Below are positions 26,211 through 39,556 of a DNA stretch of 64,000 nt, piece after piece. A program made the position numbers and the translations under genes. Under the pieces are notes generated by a model. It worked only from the letters and a program-made list of their open reading frames with translations, was not told the DNA's origin and searched no databases. How positions within the stretch are numbered: position 1 is the stretch's first letter; the number at the start of each line of letters is the position of its first letter. Source of the DNA: Parascardovia denticolens DSM 10105 = JCM 12538 (GTDB lineage: Bacteria; Actinomycetota; Actinomycetes; Actinomycetales; Bifidobacteriaceae); assembly GCF_001042675.1 (NCBI RefSeq), contig NZ_AP012333.1, positions 682,001-746,000 on the forward strand, in the 5' to 3' direction.

Positions 26211-27743
<1,533 letters not shown>

Positions 27744-27945
27744 CGGAGAATTTTCAGGGCGCCTGGTTGGGCGCCTGTCGTGTGGGCCGGCGTTCCGCCG
27801 GTCGTGGTGTGGAGAATGTCAAGAGACATGAAGTGGTATGGGGCGCGCTGTTGGGTTCCCGGATCGCGACTGCGAGACGGGTAGGGCCCTCCGGTTCGGG
27901 GGCGTGGGGCGTGGTTCCTCGTCGTCGGCTGGTGTGGCGTGGTTG

Positions 27946-28043
27946 TTTGAGAACTGGATAGTGGACGCGAGCAGACACCGGCCTTTTTCGCGGCTGGTGT
28001 TTGTGTTGCATTTCATCAGGTTCCACGGTGTGTTTCACCGTGG
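27946..28043 (+). promoter_or_regulatory. 16S-23S spacer (27743-28140): second TTTGAGAACT box and an 8-bp hairpin
   Basis: The 398-base spacer holds no tRNA gene, as in bifidobacteria. It repeats the leader box TTTGAGAACT at 27946-27955. Further on is a perfect hairpin, CCACGGTG (28023-28030) and CACCGTGG (28036-28043) around TGTTT, which may help processing before the 23S gene. Confidence 0.5.
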
Positions 28044-28140
28044 TTCTTGTTTGGATGCTTTAGTTTAGTGTGATCATTTGATTTGTTGTGATGATTTGTG
28101 TTGTCTGGATTGATAGGCTGTGAGTGTTTTGGCGTTGCGT

Positions 28141-31208
<3,068 letters not shown>

Positions 31209-31359
31209 ACACGCATCACACACTCCTTACTGCAGCCTGCGATCCTTGACGACACAAGGAACAGCGGATTCACACGCGATCACACGCGGCGTCCACCATC
31301 CGGTCCCCCGACAACCACACAACCCCCCACCACCCGGTGGGGACGCATAACAGAAAGAC

Positions 31360-31477
31360 TTGTGGCGGCCATGGCCCAGGGGAAACGCCCAGCACCATTC
31401 CGAACCTGGAAGCTAAGACCTGGCACGGCAATGATACTCCACCCGACAGGGTGCGGGAAAGTAGCACGCCGCCACAC
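31360..31477 (+). rRNA. rrf: 5S ribosomal RNA
   Basis: The terminal stem TGTGGCGGC (31361-31369) pairs with GCCGCCACA (31468-31476). Inside are the conserved CCATTCCGAACCTGGAAG loop and AGGGTGCGGGAAAGTAG. It lies about 150 bases after 23S. Confidence 0.95.
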
Positions 31478-31489
31478 CACAACGCGGAA

Positions 31490-31530
31490 GCCCCTCCCGA
31501 CGAACAACCCGGAAGGGGCCTCCCCTTATA
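31490..31530 (+). terminator. rrn operon terminator candidate
   Basis: GCCCCTCCCG and CCGGAAGGGGC form a GC-rich stem (one mismatch) around a nine-base loop, followed by CTCCCCTTATATATA. It is the first strong hairpin after 5S. Between here and 31742 I see A/C-rich sequence and no gene. Confidence 0.6.
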
Positions 31531-31742
31531 TATACACCCGCCCCCCTCGCAACAGCGTAAGACGACAACCAACAACACCGACAACCACAAAAACAACCAC
31601 ACACACAACCGCCCGATCCTCCGTCCGCACATCCATCCAGCGCAAAAACGTACAAGATATACATCTCTATGTCGTGCGATGACGCACATCATATTCCTGC
31701 GGACGATGACCTGTTAATTCTGTCTCTTGTTCGATCTCCCGT

Positions 31743-32102
31743 TCAGTCGTTTGTGACGACGGCTCCGAAAGGCCAGGCAGCCAGGGCGGCTAGCTTCATC
31801 GATTGCCGTCCAAACGGTATGCCGATGATGGTGATGTAATTCAGCAAGGCAAAAACGACATAAGCGGAAGCAAGCTCCCATCCGAAGAAAATCAGCCAAA
31901 GGATATTAAAGAAGATCGTATTCTGGGAAAGGCGGACGCTTTTTCCGAATGGAGCGAGGGTCAATCCCGCGAATTTGAAGCATTGAACGCCTAACGGTAC
32001 GCCGATAATGGTGATGCAGAAGGCGATTCCAAGCAAGGACCAAACAAGAGCCGTGATGAGGCCACCCAAAAGAAGCCAGATCAGATTTCCAAGGAAGCGC
32101 AT
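31743..32102 (-). CDS. yccF: YccF domain inner-membrane protein
   Basis: The product has 119 residues and two YccF domains: IIGVPLGVQCFKFAGLTLAPFG and its repeat IIGIPFGRQSMKLAALAAWPFG, each beside a membrane helix pair. The function of YccF is unknown. The start at 32102 is chosen because GGAGGATATA precedes it and it begins with the conserved MRFLGNLIWLLLGG; a longer frame to 32186 lacks support. It stands alone. Confidence 0.9.
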   Translation of the reverse strand: MRFLGNLIWLLLGGLITALVWSLLGIAFCITIIGVPLGVQCFKFAGLTLAPFGKSVRLSQNTIFFNILWLIFFGWELASAYVVFALLNYITIIGIPFGRQSMKLAALAAWPFGAVVTND

Positions 32103-32665
32103 TATATCCTCCGTTTGTCTTAGGGACATTGAGCGATGTCTAAAAGTCAGAGAGTCAGCGCTGTGGACCGACTCTTGGGTCTGCATCAGAAATTATCTTG
32201 ATACCGTTGGTATTGGATTGTACCAGAGAACTTCCACCGGAGGAGAGTTTCAGCGGAGGAGGATCAATCATCTCGGAAGATTTGTGTCGGCAAATGATTC
32301 ATGTCGCCCGAGGGTGGATTGGGCAATAAGGTGCTTGGGCAATAAGGGGATTGAGCGATAAGGTGTTTAGACAATACGCGGATTGGGTAACACGCGGATC
32401 TCCACGAAGCATGAATCCTGGACGAGAATTGCGGCCTGAATAAGATAAGCCCCAGCCGATTGAACAGCCGGGGCCCATTTTTCAATTGCTAATTTTTCAA
32501 TCCAAAGATCATCCTCCCTTCACCGGGCTTCGGACTCTCATCTGGCTCTGAACTTTCACCAGGGTCTGAACTTTCACTAGGATCCGGATTTTCATCAGGC
32601 TCTGGCATACTATTGGGTTATATTATTGGTTTGTCGTGTCCCGCAGTCGTTGTTGGACCATACGG
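32103..32665. other. 563-bp region without a firm gene: repeats, hairpin and one small acidic ORF
   Basis: Around 32,320-32,400 the plus strand has degenerate repeats of GGGCAATAAGG type. A hairpin at 32449-32474 (GCCCCAGC with GCCGGGGC) could terminate transcripts from either side; the minus-strand GT-C gene ends 190 bases upstream of it. The minus strand at 32608-32489 has a 39-residue frame described separately. Confidence 0.4.
32489..32608 (-). CDS. Possible 39-residue acidic Pro/Glu/Ser repeat peptide
   Basis: An ATG at 32608 opens MPEPDENPDPSESSDPGE, continuing SSEPDESPKPGEGRMIFGLKN. The DNA under it is a repeat with units such as AGTTCAGA and CCTGGTGA. No Shine-Dalgarno sequence is visible, and it lies 57 bases after the GT-C stop in the same direction. 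It may be the lost tail of a larger protein or plain repeat DNA; low confidence that it is translated. Confidence 0.2.
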   Translation of the reverse strand: MPEPDENPDPSESSDPGESSEPDESPKPGEGRMIFGLKN

Positions 32666-35260
32666 TCACTTGCCTTTTGTCAGATCGTAAACGGTAGTTC
32701 CGTTGACGGTCTTGGCGGTGAAATTCTTCGCGACCCAGGCAGCGATGGCGGAAGCTGAGGATGAACCGCCGTTCTGCTGTCCTCCCATGCCTCCACCTGC
32801 GATGAAGTAGTGGATCAATCCTTGTGAGACGTACTCTTTGAATTGAGCCAGGGTGGGATAGTTATCGGATCCGTTGAATCCGCCTATCGCCATCACCGCT
32901 TCTTCGCTGGCCAGCTGATAACCGGCCGCTGATTGGGACCCCACGGTCGCGGCGACCCATCGGTAAGAGGAGGCGTTCTTCTTGAGCATGGACACGAGCG
33001 TGCTGTTGGTCGAAGCTCCTTGTCCGCCCATAAGACCGCCGTTCAGGCCGCCTCCCATTCCATCCTTTGCACTCTCACGGGGACCAAATCCGAAACGATT
33101 GCCTTGGCTGCCTTGGTTCCCCTGGGATCCTTGGGCGCCCTGAAGCCCTTGTAAGCCTTGGGAATTCATGTCCGAGCCACCATCAGGACCGCCGGTCCCT
33201 GATTCACCTGATTCAGGGGACGAAGACATTCCTTGCTGTCCGTTTTGAGAAGGCGGCTGTCCTTGTCCGAATCCCCGCCCTTGCGGCATTTGATTCCCCT
33301 GCTGCAGTTGTTGTCTTTGCTGCATTTGCTGCCCTTGGGCATTCTGAGAGTTCTGGGAATTGTTTCCGGGAAGTGATGGGCGAGAGCTAATCGAACCGTC
33401 AGAGCCCATCATGCCTTTTCCTTGAGGTCCGCCCATGATGCCACCAAAGCCACCAGCTGTTTGAGGACCAGCCGTCGGCATTGATCCCTGATGACCGGTG
33501 GAAATGGTCGCCAGAGTCCACGCGGTCGGTCCGGCGAAGACGGCGAAGGCGGAAAGGACGAGGGCGAAGCTGATGATGCCTTTAGCCGTAAGGCCGACGG
33601 GGCTTGAGGATCCTGTGGATTTCGAGGATTCTGAGGCTCCGGAGAGTCTGGAGGACTCCGAAAGGCCTGAAAGTCCTGAGGACCTTGCAGGACCAGAAAG
33701 GTCGCGGGTTTGGGCGGGTGTAGCAGCCCTGTTTCGATGAATCAGATGAGCGAGTCCAGGAAGAATCAGGAGGATTCCTCCAAGGATTCCGCAGATCAGG
33801 ATGGCCGTGGCAAGGGCGGAGTAGCCGTTCGCGGAAGAGACCAGCTTATGAGACCAGAGTGAGGTAAGGATTGCCAGGCCGCCTGCTGTCAGCGGAGCCC
33901 AAGCCGTGGACCTGCGTGACCAGAGCCCCACGATGGCGATGGCGGTCAGGACGGCGATGGCCGGAGCTAGCGCGACCGTATAGTAAGCGTGGAAAATCCC
34001 GGACATGAAACTGAAAGTCAGCCAGGTGACCAGGAGCCAGCCGCCGAAAATCAGGGTCGAAGCCCGGCGAAGGCTGGTCCGCTTGCTCTTCCGGCTGAGA
34101 ATCAGGCCGATGACCAGGCCAGCGAGGGCGAAGAGGGCCAGCCAGGTGATTTGCCCGGCGAATTCAGAGCCGAACAGGCGGGTCCAACCGGTTTCGCCCC
34201 ACATGCCTCCTTTACTGCCCATGGTGCCGTTGGCTCCCATGGTGCCGGCGCCGCCGGCAGGAGCTTCGGTTCCCATGCCGTGGCCGGAGGCTTCGAGCCC
34301 GGTCCCATTCGCCCCGGCTCCATTCCGCCCGTCGCCGGGAACGACGGACCCTGTTTCATTTCCGGTCAGACGCCCGAAGCCATTATAACCGAAGGTCAGT
34401 TCCAGGAAGGAGTTGTTTTGCGACCCACCGATATAAGGACGATCCGAGGCGGGAACGATGACGGTGAGCAGAACCCACCAGCCGGCGGAGATGATCATGG
34501 AGACGATCGCAGCCAGACTATCAAGGATTCTTCGGCCGATTTTGGTGGGAGAGGCGAGGAGGAAGGCGACCGCGATTCCAGGGAGGATCAGCATGACTTG
34601 CAGCTGCTTGGTCAGGAATCCGAAGCCGACGAACATGCCGGCGAGGATCATCCACCTGGTCCGCGCCCGATTTCCTTTACGACTGGTATCCAGTTCCAAA
34701 GACCGCATGACCGCGTAGCAGGCGGCGACCATCAGCAGGACCAGCAGGGCGTCAGGATTGTTGAAACGGAACATGAGAGCGGTGACCGGGGTCGTGATGA
34801 AGGAAGCTCCGGCGATGATTCCGGCCCAGTTGCCCCAGTATCGGCGTACCAGAGCGTAAATCAGGTAGGTGGTCGTCACGCCCATCAAGGCTTGCGGGAG
34901 AAGAATCGCGAAAGAGTTGAGTCCGAAAAGACGCACCGAGAGGGCCATGAACCAGAGCGAGGCAGGTGGCTTATCCACGGTGATGGCGTTCCCCGAGTCG
35001 AGCGATCCCCACAGGAAGGCTTTCCAGCTCTTCGACCCGGCTTGGGCTGCGGCCGAGTAGAATTCGTTCGCATAACCGGAAGCCGTCAGATTGATGAAGA
35101 AGACGCAAGCGGCCGCGATGAGCAGCAGGCCGACCGCAGCCCAATCAGTCGCTCGTCTTTTAGGGAGGAGGAAACGGTTGGCGTTGGTCAGGCCGTTTTC
35201 CCTTTGAGTTCTTCGAATTCTTTGAAGAACTCTTTGAGGTTGTTGGACCGATGAGGTCAT
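32666..35260 (-). CDS. GT-C (family 39/ArnT-like) membrane glycosyltransferase with long low-complexity loops
   Basis: The product has 864 residues. The first luminal loop carries the acidic site of GT-C enzymes (INLTASGYANEFYSAA), then a VDKPPASLWFMAL segment and RFNNPDALLVLLMVAACY. About ten helices follow. Such enzymes transfer a sugar from a polyprenyl-phosphate donor on the outer face of the membrane. Foreign stretches: a Gly/Asn/Met-rich loop (about 297-357), a Ser-rich loop with GLSGLSESSRLSGASES (about 513-556) and a Gln/Gly-rich stretch (about 593-757). The ATG at 35260 follows GGAAAGGAA. It lies 50 bases after the GT2 gene, its likely donor supplier. Confidence 0.85.
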   Translation of the reverse strand: MTSSVQQPQRVLQRIRRTQRENGLTNANRFLLPKRRATDWAAVGLLLIAAACVFFINLTASGYANEFYSAAAQAGSKSWKAFLWGSLDSGNAITVDKPPASLWFMALSVRLFGLNSFAILLPQALMGVTTTYLIYALVRRYWGNWAGIIAGASFITTPVTALMFRFNNPDALLVLLMVAACYAVMRSLELDTSRKGNRARTRWMILAGMFVGFGFLTKQLQVMLILPGIAVAFLLASPTKIGRRILDSLAAIVSMIISAGWWVLLTVIVPASDRPYIGGSQNNSFLELTFGYNGFGRLTGNETGSVVPGDGRNGAGANGTGLEASGHGMGTEAPAGGAGTMGANGTMGSKGGMWGETGWTRLFGSEFAGQITWLALFALAGLVIGLILSRKSKRTSLRRASTLIFGGWLLVTWLTFSFMSGIFHAYYTVALAPAIAVLTAIAIVGLWSRRSTAWAPLTAGGLAILTSLWSHKLVSSANGYSALATAILICGILGGILLILPGLAHLIHRNRAATPAQTRDLSGPARSSGLSGLSESSRLSGASESSKSTGSSSPVGLTAKGIISFALVLSAFAVFAGPTAWTLATISTGHQGSMPTAGPQTAGGFGGIMGGPQGKGMMGSDGSISSRPSLPGNNSQNSQNAQGQQMQQRQQLQQGNQMPQGRGFGQGQPPSQNGQQGMSSSPESGESGTGGPDGGSDMNSQGLQGLQGAQGSQGNQGSQGNRFGFGPRESAKDGMGGGLNGGLMGGQGASTNSTLVSMLKKNASSYRWVAATVGSQSAAGYQLASEEAVMAIGGFNGSDNYPTLAQFKEYVSQGLIHYFIAGGGMGGQQNGGSSSASAIAAWVAKNFTAKTVNGTTVYDLTKGK

Positions 35261-35310
35261 GATGGTTCCTTTCCTTTCCGAAGGCAAGACTTGGATGATG
35301 AAGTCGAGCG

Positions 35311-36300
35311 CTATACCGTATAGCTCAACTTGCGCGGAATCAGGGCCCCACGGAAATCGGGGAGGAGAGCCGGCGCTGGATTCGCGCTGGCGCCTGCGCC
35401 CGCCTTCGCCGTAGCATTCGCTCCGGTCTTCGCTCTGGCATTCTCCTTTTCGCCTGTGCCCTCCGAAGAGAGCGAATTCAGGGTTCTGCGCGTCCGGGCC
35501 ATCCCTTGAAGGTCTTTGACCGCGGTGTCGAAGATGTCCACTGTGGACCCCGCATCCTCCACCCAGCGGACCGGAATCTCTCGCAGCCGCAGGCCTTGGT
35601 ACTGAGCCAAAAGAAGGAGCTCGGTGTCGAAGAACCAGGCGTCATCCTGAATCAGGGGCAACAGTTTCCGCGCGGTTTCAAGCCTCAGGGCTTTAAACCC
35701 GCATTGGGCATCATGGAAACGGGCCTGGCAGTAGGTCCGCAGCAGCAGGTTATAAGAGCGGGAAATGAACTCGCGCTTGATCGAGCGCCGAATCCGGGAC
35801 TGGGGAAGCAGGCGGGATCCAATCGCCAGATCGGCCTGGTTGCCCAGCAAAGGCAGAATCAGGTCGTCAAGATTGGCCAGGCTGGTGGAAAGATCCACAT
35901 CCATGTAAGCGACGACCCGGGCTTGCGACTGGCCCCAAGCCGTTTTGAGCGCGCGTCCACGACCCTTCTCGTCAAGGTGAATGGCCCTGATAAAGCCGGG
36001 GAAATCCTCGCAGAGCTTGGCCGCAATCGCCCAAGTGAAATCCGTGCTGGCGTTATCGGCTATGACGATGTTCCAGGTGAAAGCGGCTCTGGTCCCATCG
36101 GCGACAGGGGCTCCGAACTCGTTCGTGCGCCCGAGGAGATAGGAGGCGAGGAGCCGGACCGAATCGTCCAATTCCTCCTCTTCGTTATAGACCGGGATGA
36201 CCAGGTCCACATCCACCCGTTTGGGGCGGACCCAGCTGATGATGCCTCCCTCGCTTTCGGTATGTGCAACGTTTTCCGTGGCGCTGTCGATGACAGTCAT
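35311..36300 (-). CDS. Glycosyltransferase family 2, dolichyl-phosphate-sugar synthase-like
   Basis: The product has 329 residues. The GT-A fold shows VDLVIPVYNEEEELDDSV, IADNASTDFTWAIA, DEKGRGRALKTAW, the DXD-type YMDVDLSTSL and QCGFKALR. It resembles synthases of polyprenyl-phosphate mannose or glucose, which act on the inner face of the membrane; its product probably feeds the GT-C enzyme encoded next. The last 50 residues form an Ala/Lys/Gly-rich tail (about 280-311). The ATG at 36300 follows GGAGGAAATC. Confidence 0.88.
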   Translation of the reverse strand: MTVIDSATENVAHTESEGGIISWVRPKRVDVDLVIPVYNEEEELDDSVRLLASYLLGRTNEFGAPVADGTRAAFTWNIVIADNASTDFTWAIAAKLCEDFPGFIRAIHLDEKGRGRALKTAWGQSQARVVAYMDVDLSTSLANLDDLILPLLGNQADLAIGSRLLPQSRIRRSIKREFISRSYNLLLRTYCQARFHDAQCGFKALRLETARKLLPLIQDDAWFFDTELLLLAQYQGLRLREIPVRWVEDAGSTVDIFDTAVKDLQGMARTRRTLNSLSSEGTGEKENARAKTGANATAKAGAGASANPAPALLPDFRGALIPRKLSYTV

Positions 36301-36640
36301 GATTTCCTCCAATCAGTCAGTGGCCGGGTGGGAAACGCGGCCGGAATCCAACGGAATTGATTTTGATTTAAGGCCCCTTACCTGCGTGACTGGTCCCAAG
36401 CCCGTAGGAAGGGACGGTGAATCCGGTCGGCTTTTTCTGGATTTTTCTCGGAAGGAAGCTGGGAATGACGGATTCCGACATATGAAATCCCAGTCTTGGG
36501 AACCACTCGGATACATAGGCGTCTGAGGATAAAATCAAAGAAAGGTCCAGCTCGATACGACCGTCGAACGGCTGTTGAACGGTCATCGAACGGTCGTTGA
36601 ACGGACGGAGTGGATAACCGGACCATAAGCAGGAGGAATC
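36301..36640. promoter_or_regulatory. 340-bp divergent control region between GT2 and purE
   Basis: No gene is supported. A TAAAAT box lies near 36529-36534 and TCCCA/TGGGA arms flank GTCT around 36,490. The most regular feature is the 11-bp repeat array at 36565-36608, given separately. Confidence 0.35.
36565..36608 (+). repeat. Four tandem 11-bp repeats upstream of purE
   Basis: CGAACGGCTGT, TGAACGGTCAT, CGAACGGTCGT and TGAACGGACGG follow one another without gaps; the consensus is YGAACGGNCRT. The array ends 32 bases before the purE ATG. The period is close to one helical turn, so all copies face the same side of the DNA. Confidence 0.75.
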
Positions 36641-37150
36641 ATGGCTCACTATCAGCAATCGGATAAGCCCGTGGTGGCGGTCGTCATGGGATCTGCCAGC
36701 GATTGGGAGACCATGAAGAAAGCTTGCGACATTCTGGACCTTTTCAAAGTCCCCTACAGCAAGCAGGTCGTCTCCGCTCATCGGACCCCTGAATTGATGG
36801 CTGATTTCGCTCACGGCGCTCGCGAGAAGGGAATCCATGTCATTATTGCCGGAGCTGGGGGAGCCGCCCATTTGCCCGGTATGATCGCCGCCCAGACCAC
36901 TGTGCCGGTCATCGGCGTTCCTGTGCGCTCGCATGCTTTGAGCGGTTGGGATTCTTTGCTGTCCATCGTTCAGATGCCGGGCGGCATCCCCGTGGCCACC
37001 ACCGCAGTCGGCAATTCCGGGGCTACCAACGCTGGCCTTCTGGCGGTCAGCATCCTGTCGACCACGGACGAGGTTCTGGCTCAGGCTCTGGCCGATTATC
37101 GGCAGGAGCTGAAGGACCTGGTGGAGGAATCGAATGCCAAGCTTGTCTGA
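36641..37150 (+). CDS. purE: N5-carboxyaminoimidazole ribonucleotide mutase PurE
   Basis: The product has 169 residues. It shows [12 protein letters not shown], the active-site [21 protein letters not shown] and [13 protein letters not shown], all standard for class I PurE. It converts N5-CAIR to CAIR in purine synthesis, with PurK supplying N5-CAIR. AGGAGG precedes the ATG. The gene overlaps purK by 17 bases. Confidence 0.97.
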   Translation: MAHYQQSDKPVVAVVMGSASDWETMKKACDILDLFKVPYSKQVVSAHRTPELMADFAHGAREKGIHVIIAGAGGAAHLPGMIAAQTTVPVIGVPVRSHALSGWDSLLSIVQMPGGIPVATTAVGNSGATNAGLLAVSILSTTDEVLAQALADYRQELKDLVEESNAKLV

Positions 37151-38321
37151 AATCACGGAGGGAAGGATTCTCAGCTTGGGCAGGGGAGCGACCGTAGGCA
37201 TCGTCGGTGGAGGCCAGCTGGGGCGGATGATGGCCATCTCCGCCCGGTACATGGGGTTGAAGGTCGGCGTCTTGGACCCTACTGATGATTGCCCGACCGG
37301 GCAGGTGGCCGATTTTCAGATTGTGGCCGACTACGATGACCAGGAGGCCATTCGTCAATTAGCCCAGCGCTGCGACGTGCTCACCTACGAGTTTGAGAAC
37401 GTGGATGCCGACGCTTTGGACCAGGTGTCCGATTTGGTCGCCATTCCCCAGGGGACGGATCTGCTCCGGGTGACCCAGCATCGGATTCATGAGAAGACTT
37501 TCATCAACCAGCATGGCATCGAAACCGCCCCCTGGAAACAGGTGGATTCCCGCTTTGACTTGGAAGCCGCTCTGAGCGAGATCGGTTATCCAGCCGTCTT
37601 GAAAACAGCGACCGGTGGTTACGACGGCCACGGTCAGCTGGTCATCAAATCCGAGGATGACCTTGAACAGCTGGATAAGCTCCAGCCGTGGGCCGGCCAC
37701 CGGACTTCCGCTGATGGCTTCCCTCCCTGTGTTCTTGAAGGCTTTGTCGACTTCGACTTCGAGGCCTCCATCCTGGTTTCCGGCAATGGCCGCGACTATG
37801 TGACTTTCCCCCTGGTCCGCAATGACCACAGGAACAACATCCTGCATATGACCATCGCTCCCGCCCAAGTGCCGGAAACGGTTGCTGATGAAGCCTGGAA
37901 ATTGGCCCTGACCTTAGCCGAAGGATTCCGACTCGCCGGCACCTTGGCCATCGAGCTTTTCGTCACCAAGAATGGGCGGGTCCTGGTCAACGAGCTGGCC
38001 CCCCGGCCCCATAATTCCGGTCATTACACCATAGAGGCCTGCTCGATCAGCCAGTATGACGCCCATATCCGTGGCATCATCGGCTGGGATCTGGAGCAGC
38101 CTCGTCTGCTCAGCCCCGCCGTCATGGTCAACATTCTTGGCCAGCATGTGGCCGCCACGCAGAAGCTGGCTCCCAGCCATCCGGAGTGGAACGTCCATGA
38201 TTACGGCAAGGCCCAGATCAAGACCAACCGGAAGATGGGCCATATCACCGTTTTGACAGAAGATACCGGGCGAACAGTCCAGGAGCTGGAAGCGACCGGC
38301 TGCTGGGATGACCTCGACTAG
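37134..38321 (+). CDS. purK: N5-carboxyaminoimidazole ribonucleotide synthase PurK
   Basis: The product has 395 residues and an ATP-grasp fold: [17 protein letters not shown] at the N-terminus, [16 protein letters not shown] at the ATP site, and [18 protein letters not shown]. It carboxylates AIR to N5-CAIR using bicarbonate and ATP. It is translated with purE. The two genes lie about 4.2 kb from the minus-strand pur cluster, separated by rgg/MFS and an acquired patch. Confidence 0.97.
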   Translation: MPSLSEITEGRILSLGRGATVGIVGGGQLGRMMAISARYMGLKVGVLDPTDDCPTGQVADFQIVADYDDQEAIRQLAQRCDVLTYEFENVDADALDQVSDLVAIPQGTDLLRVTQHRIHEKTFINQHGIETAPWKQVDSRFDLEAALSEIGYPAVLKTATGGYDGHGQLVIKSEDDLEQLDKLQPWAGHRTSADGFPPCVLEGFVDFDFEASILVSGNGRDYVTFPLVRNDHRNNILHMTIAPAQVPETVADEAWKLALTLAEGFRLAGTLAIELFVTKNGRVLVNELAPRPHNSGHYTIEACSISQYDAHIRGIIGWDLEQPRLLSPAVMVNILGQHVAATQKLAPSHPEWNVHDYGKAQIKTNRKMGHITVLTEDTGRTVQELEATGCWDDLD

Positions 38322-38397
38322 GGTCTTCGGGGGCGGGATCACAGCTCGGAAGCATTGTTGAGAATCAAATTTCGGAACCACATTTCAGGATCATTTT

Positions 38398-39393
38398 ATG
38401 GGCTTCAGTTTAGGCGGCGCTTTCAAAAGTTTGCGGGAGTCCCGGCACATGTCCCTGGCTCAGGCGACAGGCGGACAGTTCTCGAGGTCCATGCTGTCTA
38501 AATTCGAATCAGGGGAGCATGATATTTCCGCCACCAAACTTTTGCAGGCTTTGAATAATATTCATTGTTCCTGGGACGATTTCATGTCTTTGGCGATTCC
38601 CGAAGAGGCTCGCCAAACGGACCCGACCAGTCCCGCGGATGAAACAAGGCAGTCCGGCTTGGCCAGTGGCCCAGGCAGCGATGATTTCGCTTTCCTGGAT
38701 AAGGAATTGAATGACCTGATGGGACGGTTGGCTATGGATAAGGTCCCTTTCGCCTTGAAGGAGATTTATGAGCGGGAATCCGCTATCGCGGATCAAGGGG
38801 TCGAGTGCGCTTACTTCATGCTGCGGGCCATTGTGGTCAAGTCCGTCTGGGTTGCCTACGATGACTCGGTCCGTCTGACCGACCAGGAGGAGGAACTTCT
38901 CAGCGATTATCTTTTCGGCATCGGCTTCTGGACCCAAATGGATTATTTTATCCTTTCCCATGTCAGCACCCTGATGCCGGCCGCGCGATTCACCGCCTAT
39001 GTGAAGGAGATGCTGGAGAAGAGCCGATACTTCCACACAGAGAAAACAAACCATATGGCCATGGTGACCGCCTTGCTCAACGGGTATCTGCGTTGCATAG
39101 GCCAGCATGACTTTCCCGATGCCGCCTTTCTGCGCAAGCGGCTGGGCTCGTTGCTGGATCCCGGCACCGACGGCTACATCCAGATCGTCTTCCTTTTCGC
39201 CCAGGGATACGAGCTCTACGCGAGGGGGAAGAGAGCCGACGGCGAGAGGAAGATGAAGCAGACCATCCTAATTCTGCGGCTCTTGGGGGATAATCAGCAG
39301 GCTGCTTACTATCTGCAAAGCATGAAGGGGATCTTCCAGGAGGAAGGATACGATTCCGAAGATTCCGTCACGTCTGATGAGGCGGATGAGTGA
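38398..39393 (+). CDS. Rgg/GadR/MutR-type transcriptional regulator
   Basis: The product has 331 residues. The N-terminal helix-turn-helix has LGGAFKSLRESRHMSLAQATG, FSRSMLSKFESGEHDISATKL and CSWDDFM, the Rgg pattern of XRE-type DNA-binding domains; the remaining 260 residues are helical and TPR-like (Rgg_C), the peptide-binding part in streptococcal Rgg. Rgg proteins are mainly known from Firmicutes; some sense short exported peptides. The likely target is the MFS gene 164 bases downstream, whose upstream region has three 15-bp-phased repeats. Confidence 0.85.
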   Translation: MGFSLGGAFKSLRESRHMSLAQATGGQFSRSMLSKFESGEHDISATKLLQALNNIHCSWDDFMSLAIPEEARQTDPTSPADETRQSGLASGPGSDDFAFLDKELNDLMGRLAMDKVPFALKEIYERESAIADQGVECAYFMLRAIVVKSVWVAYDDSVRLTDQEEELLSDYLFGIGFWTQMDYFILSHVSTLMPAARFTAYVKEMLEKSRYFHTEKTNHMAMVTALLNGYLRCIGQHDFPDAAFLRKRLGSLLDPGTDGYIQIVFLFAQGYELYARGKRADGERKMKQTILILRLLGDNQQAAYYLQSMKGIFQEEGYDSEDSVTSDEADE

Positions 39394-39400
39394 GCAAAGC

Positions 39401-39442
39401 TTGAATCAACAAGGCATGAATCAATAAAACTTGAATCAATAA
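39401..39442 (+). repeat. Three WTGAATCAAYAA units at exact 15-bp spacing between rgg and the MFS gene
   Basis: TTGAATCAACAA (39401), ATGAATCAATAA (39416) and TTGAATCAATAA (39431) start exactly 15 bases apart. They lie between the rgg stop and the MFS promoter zone. On the minus strand the same repeat encodes five-residue units (see findings). Confidence 0.7.
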
Positions 39443-39556
39443 AGCAAAAACATCCCTCATATCGTCTCATATATTCAACAAAAGCGATGAATCGGGTTTC
39501 CTCTCTGTAGGGTGAAAACTATTCACATTCCTCCACGAAAGGACAGGTCGCTGATT

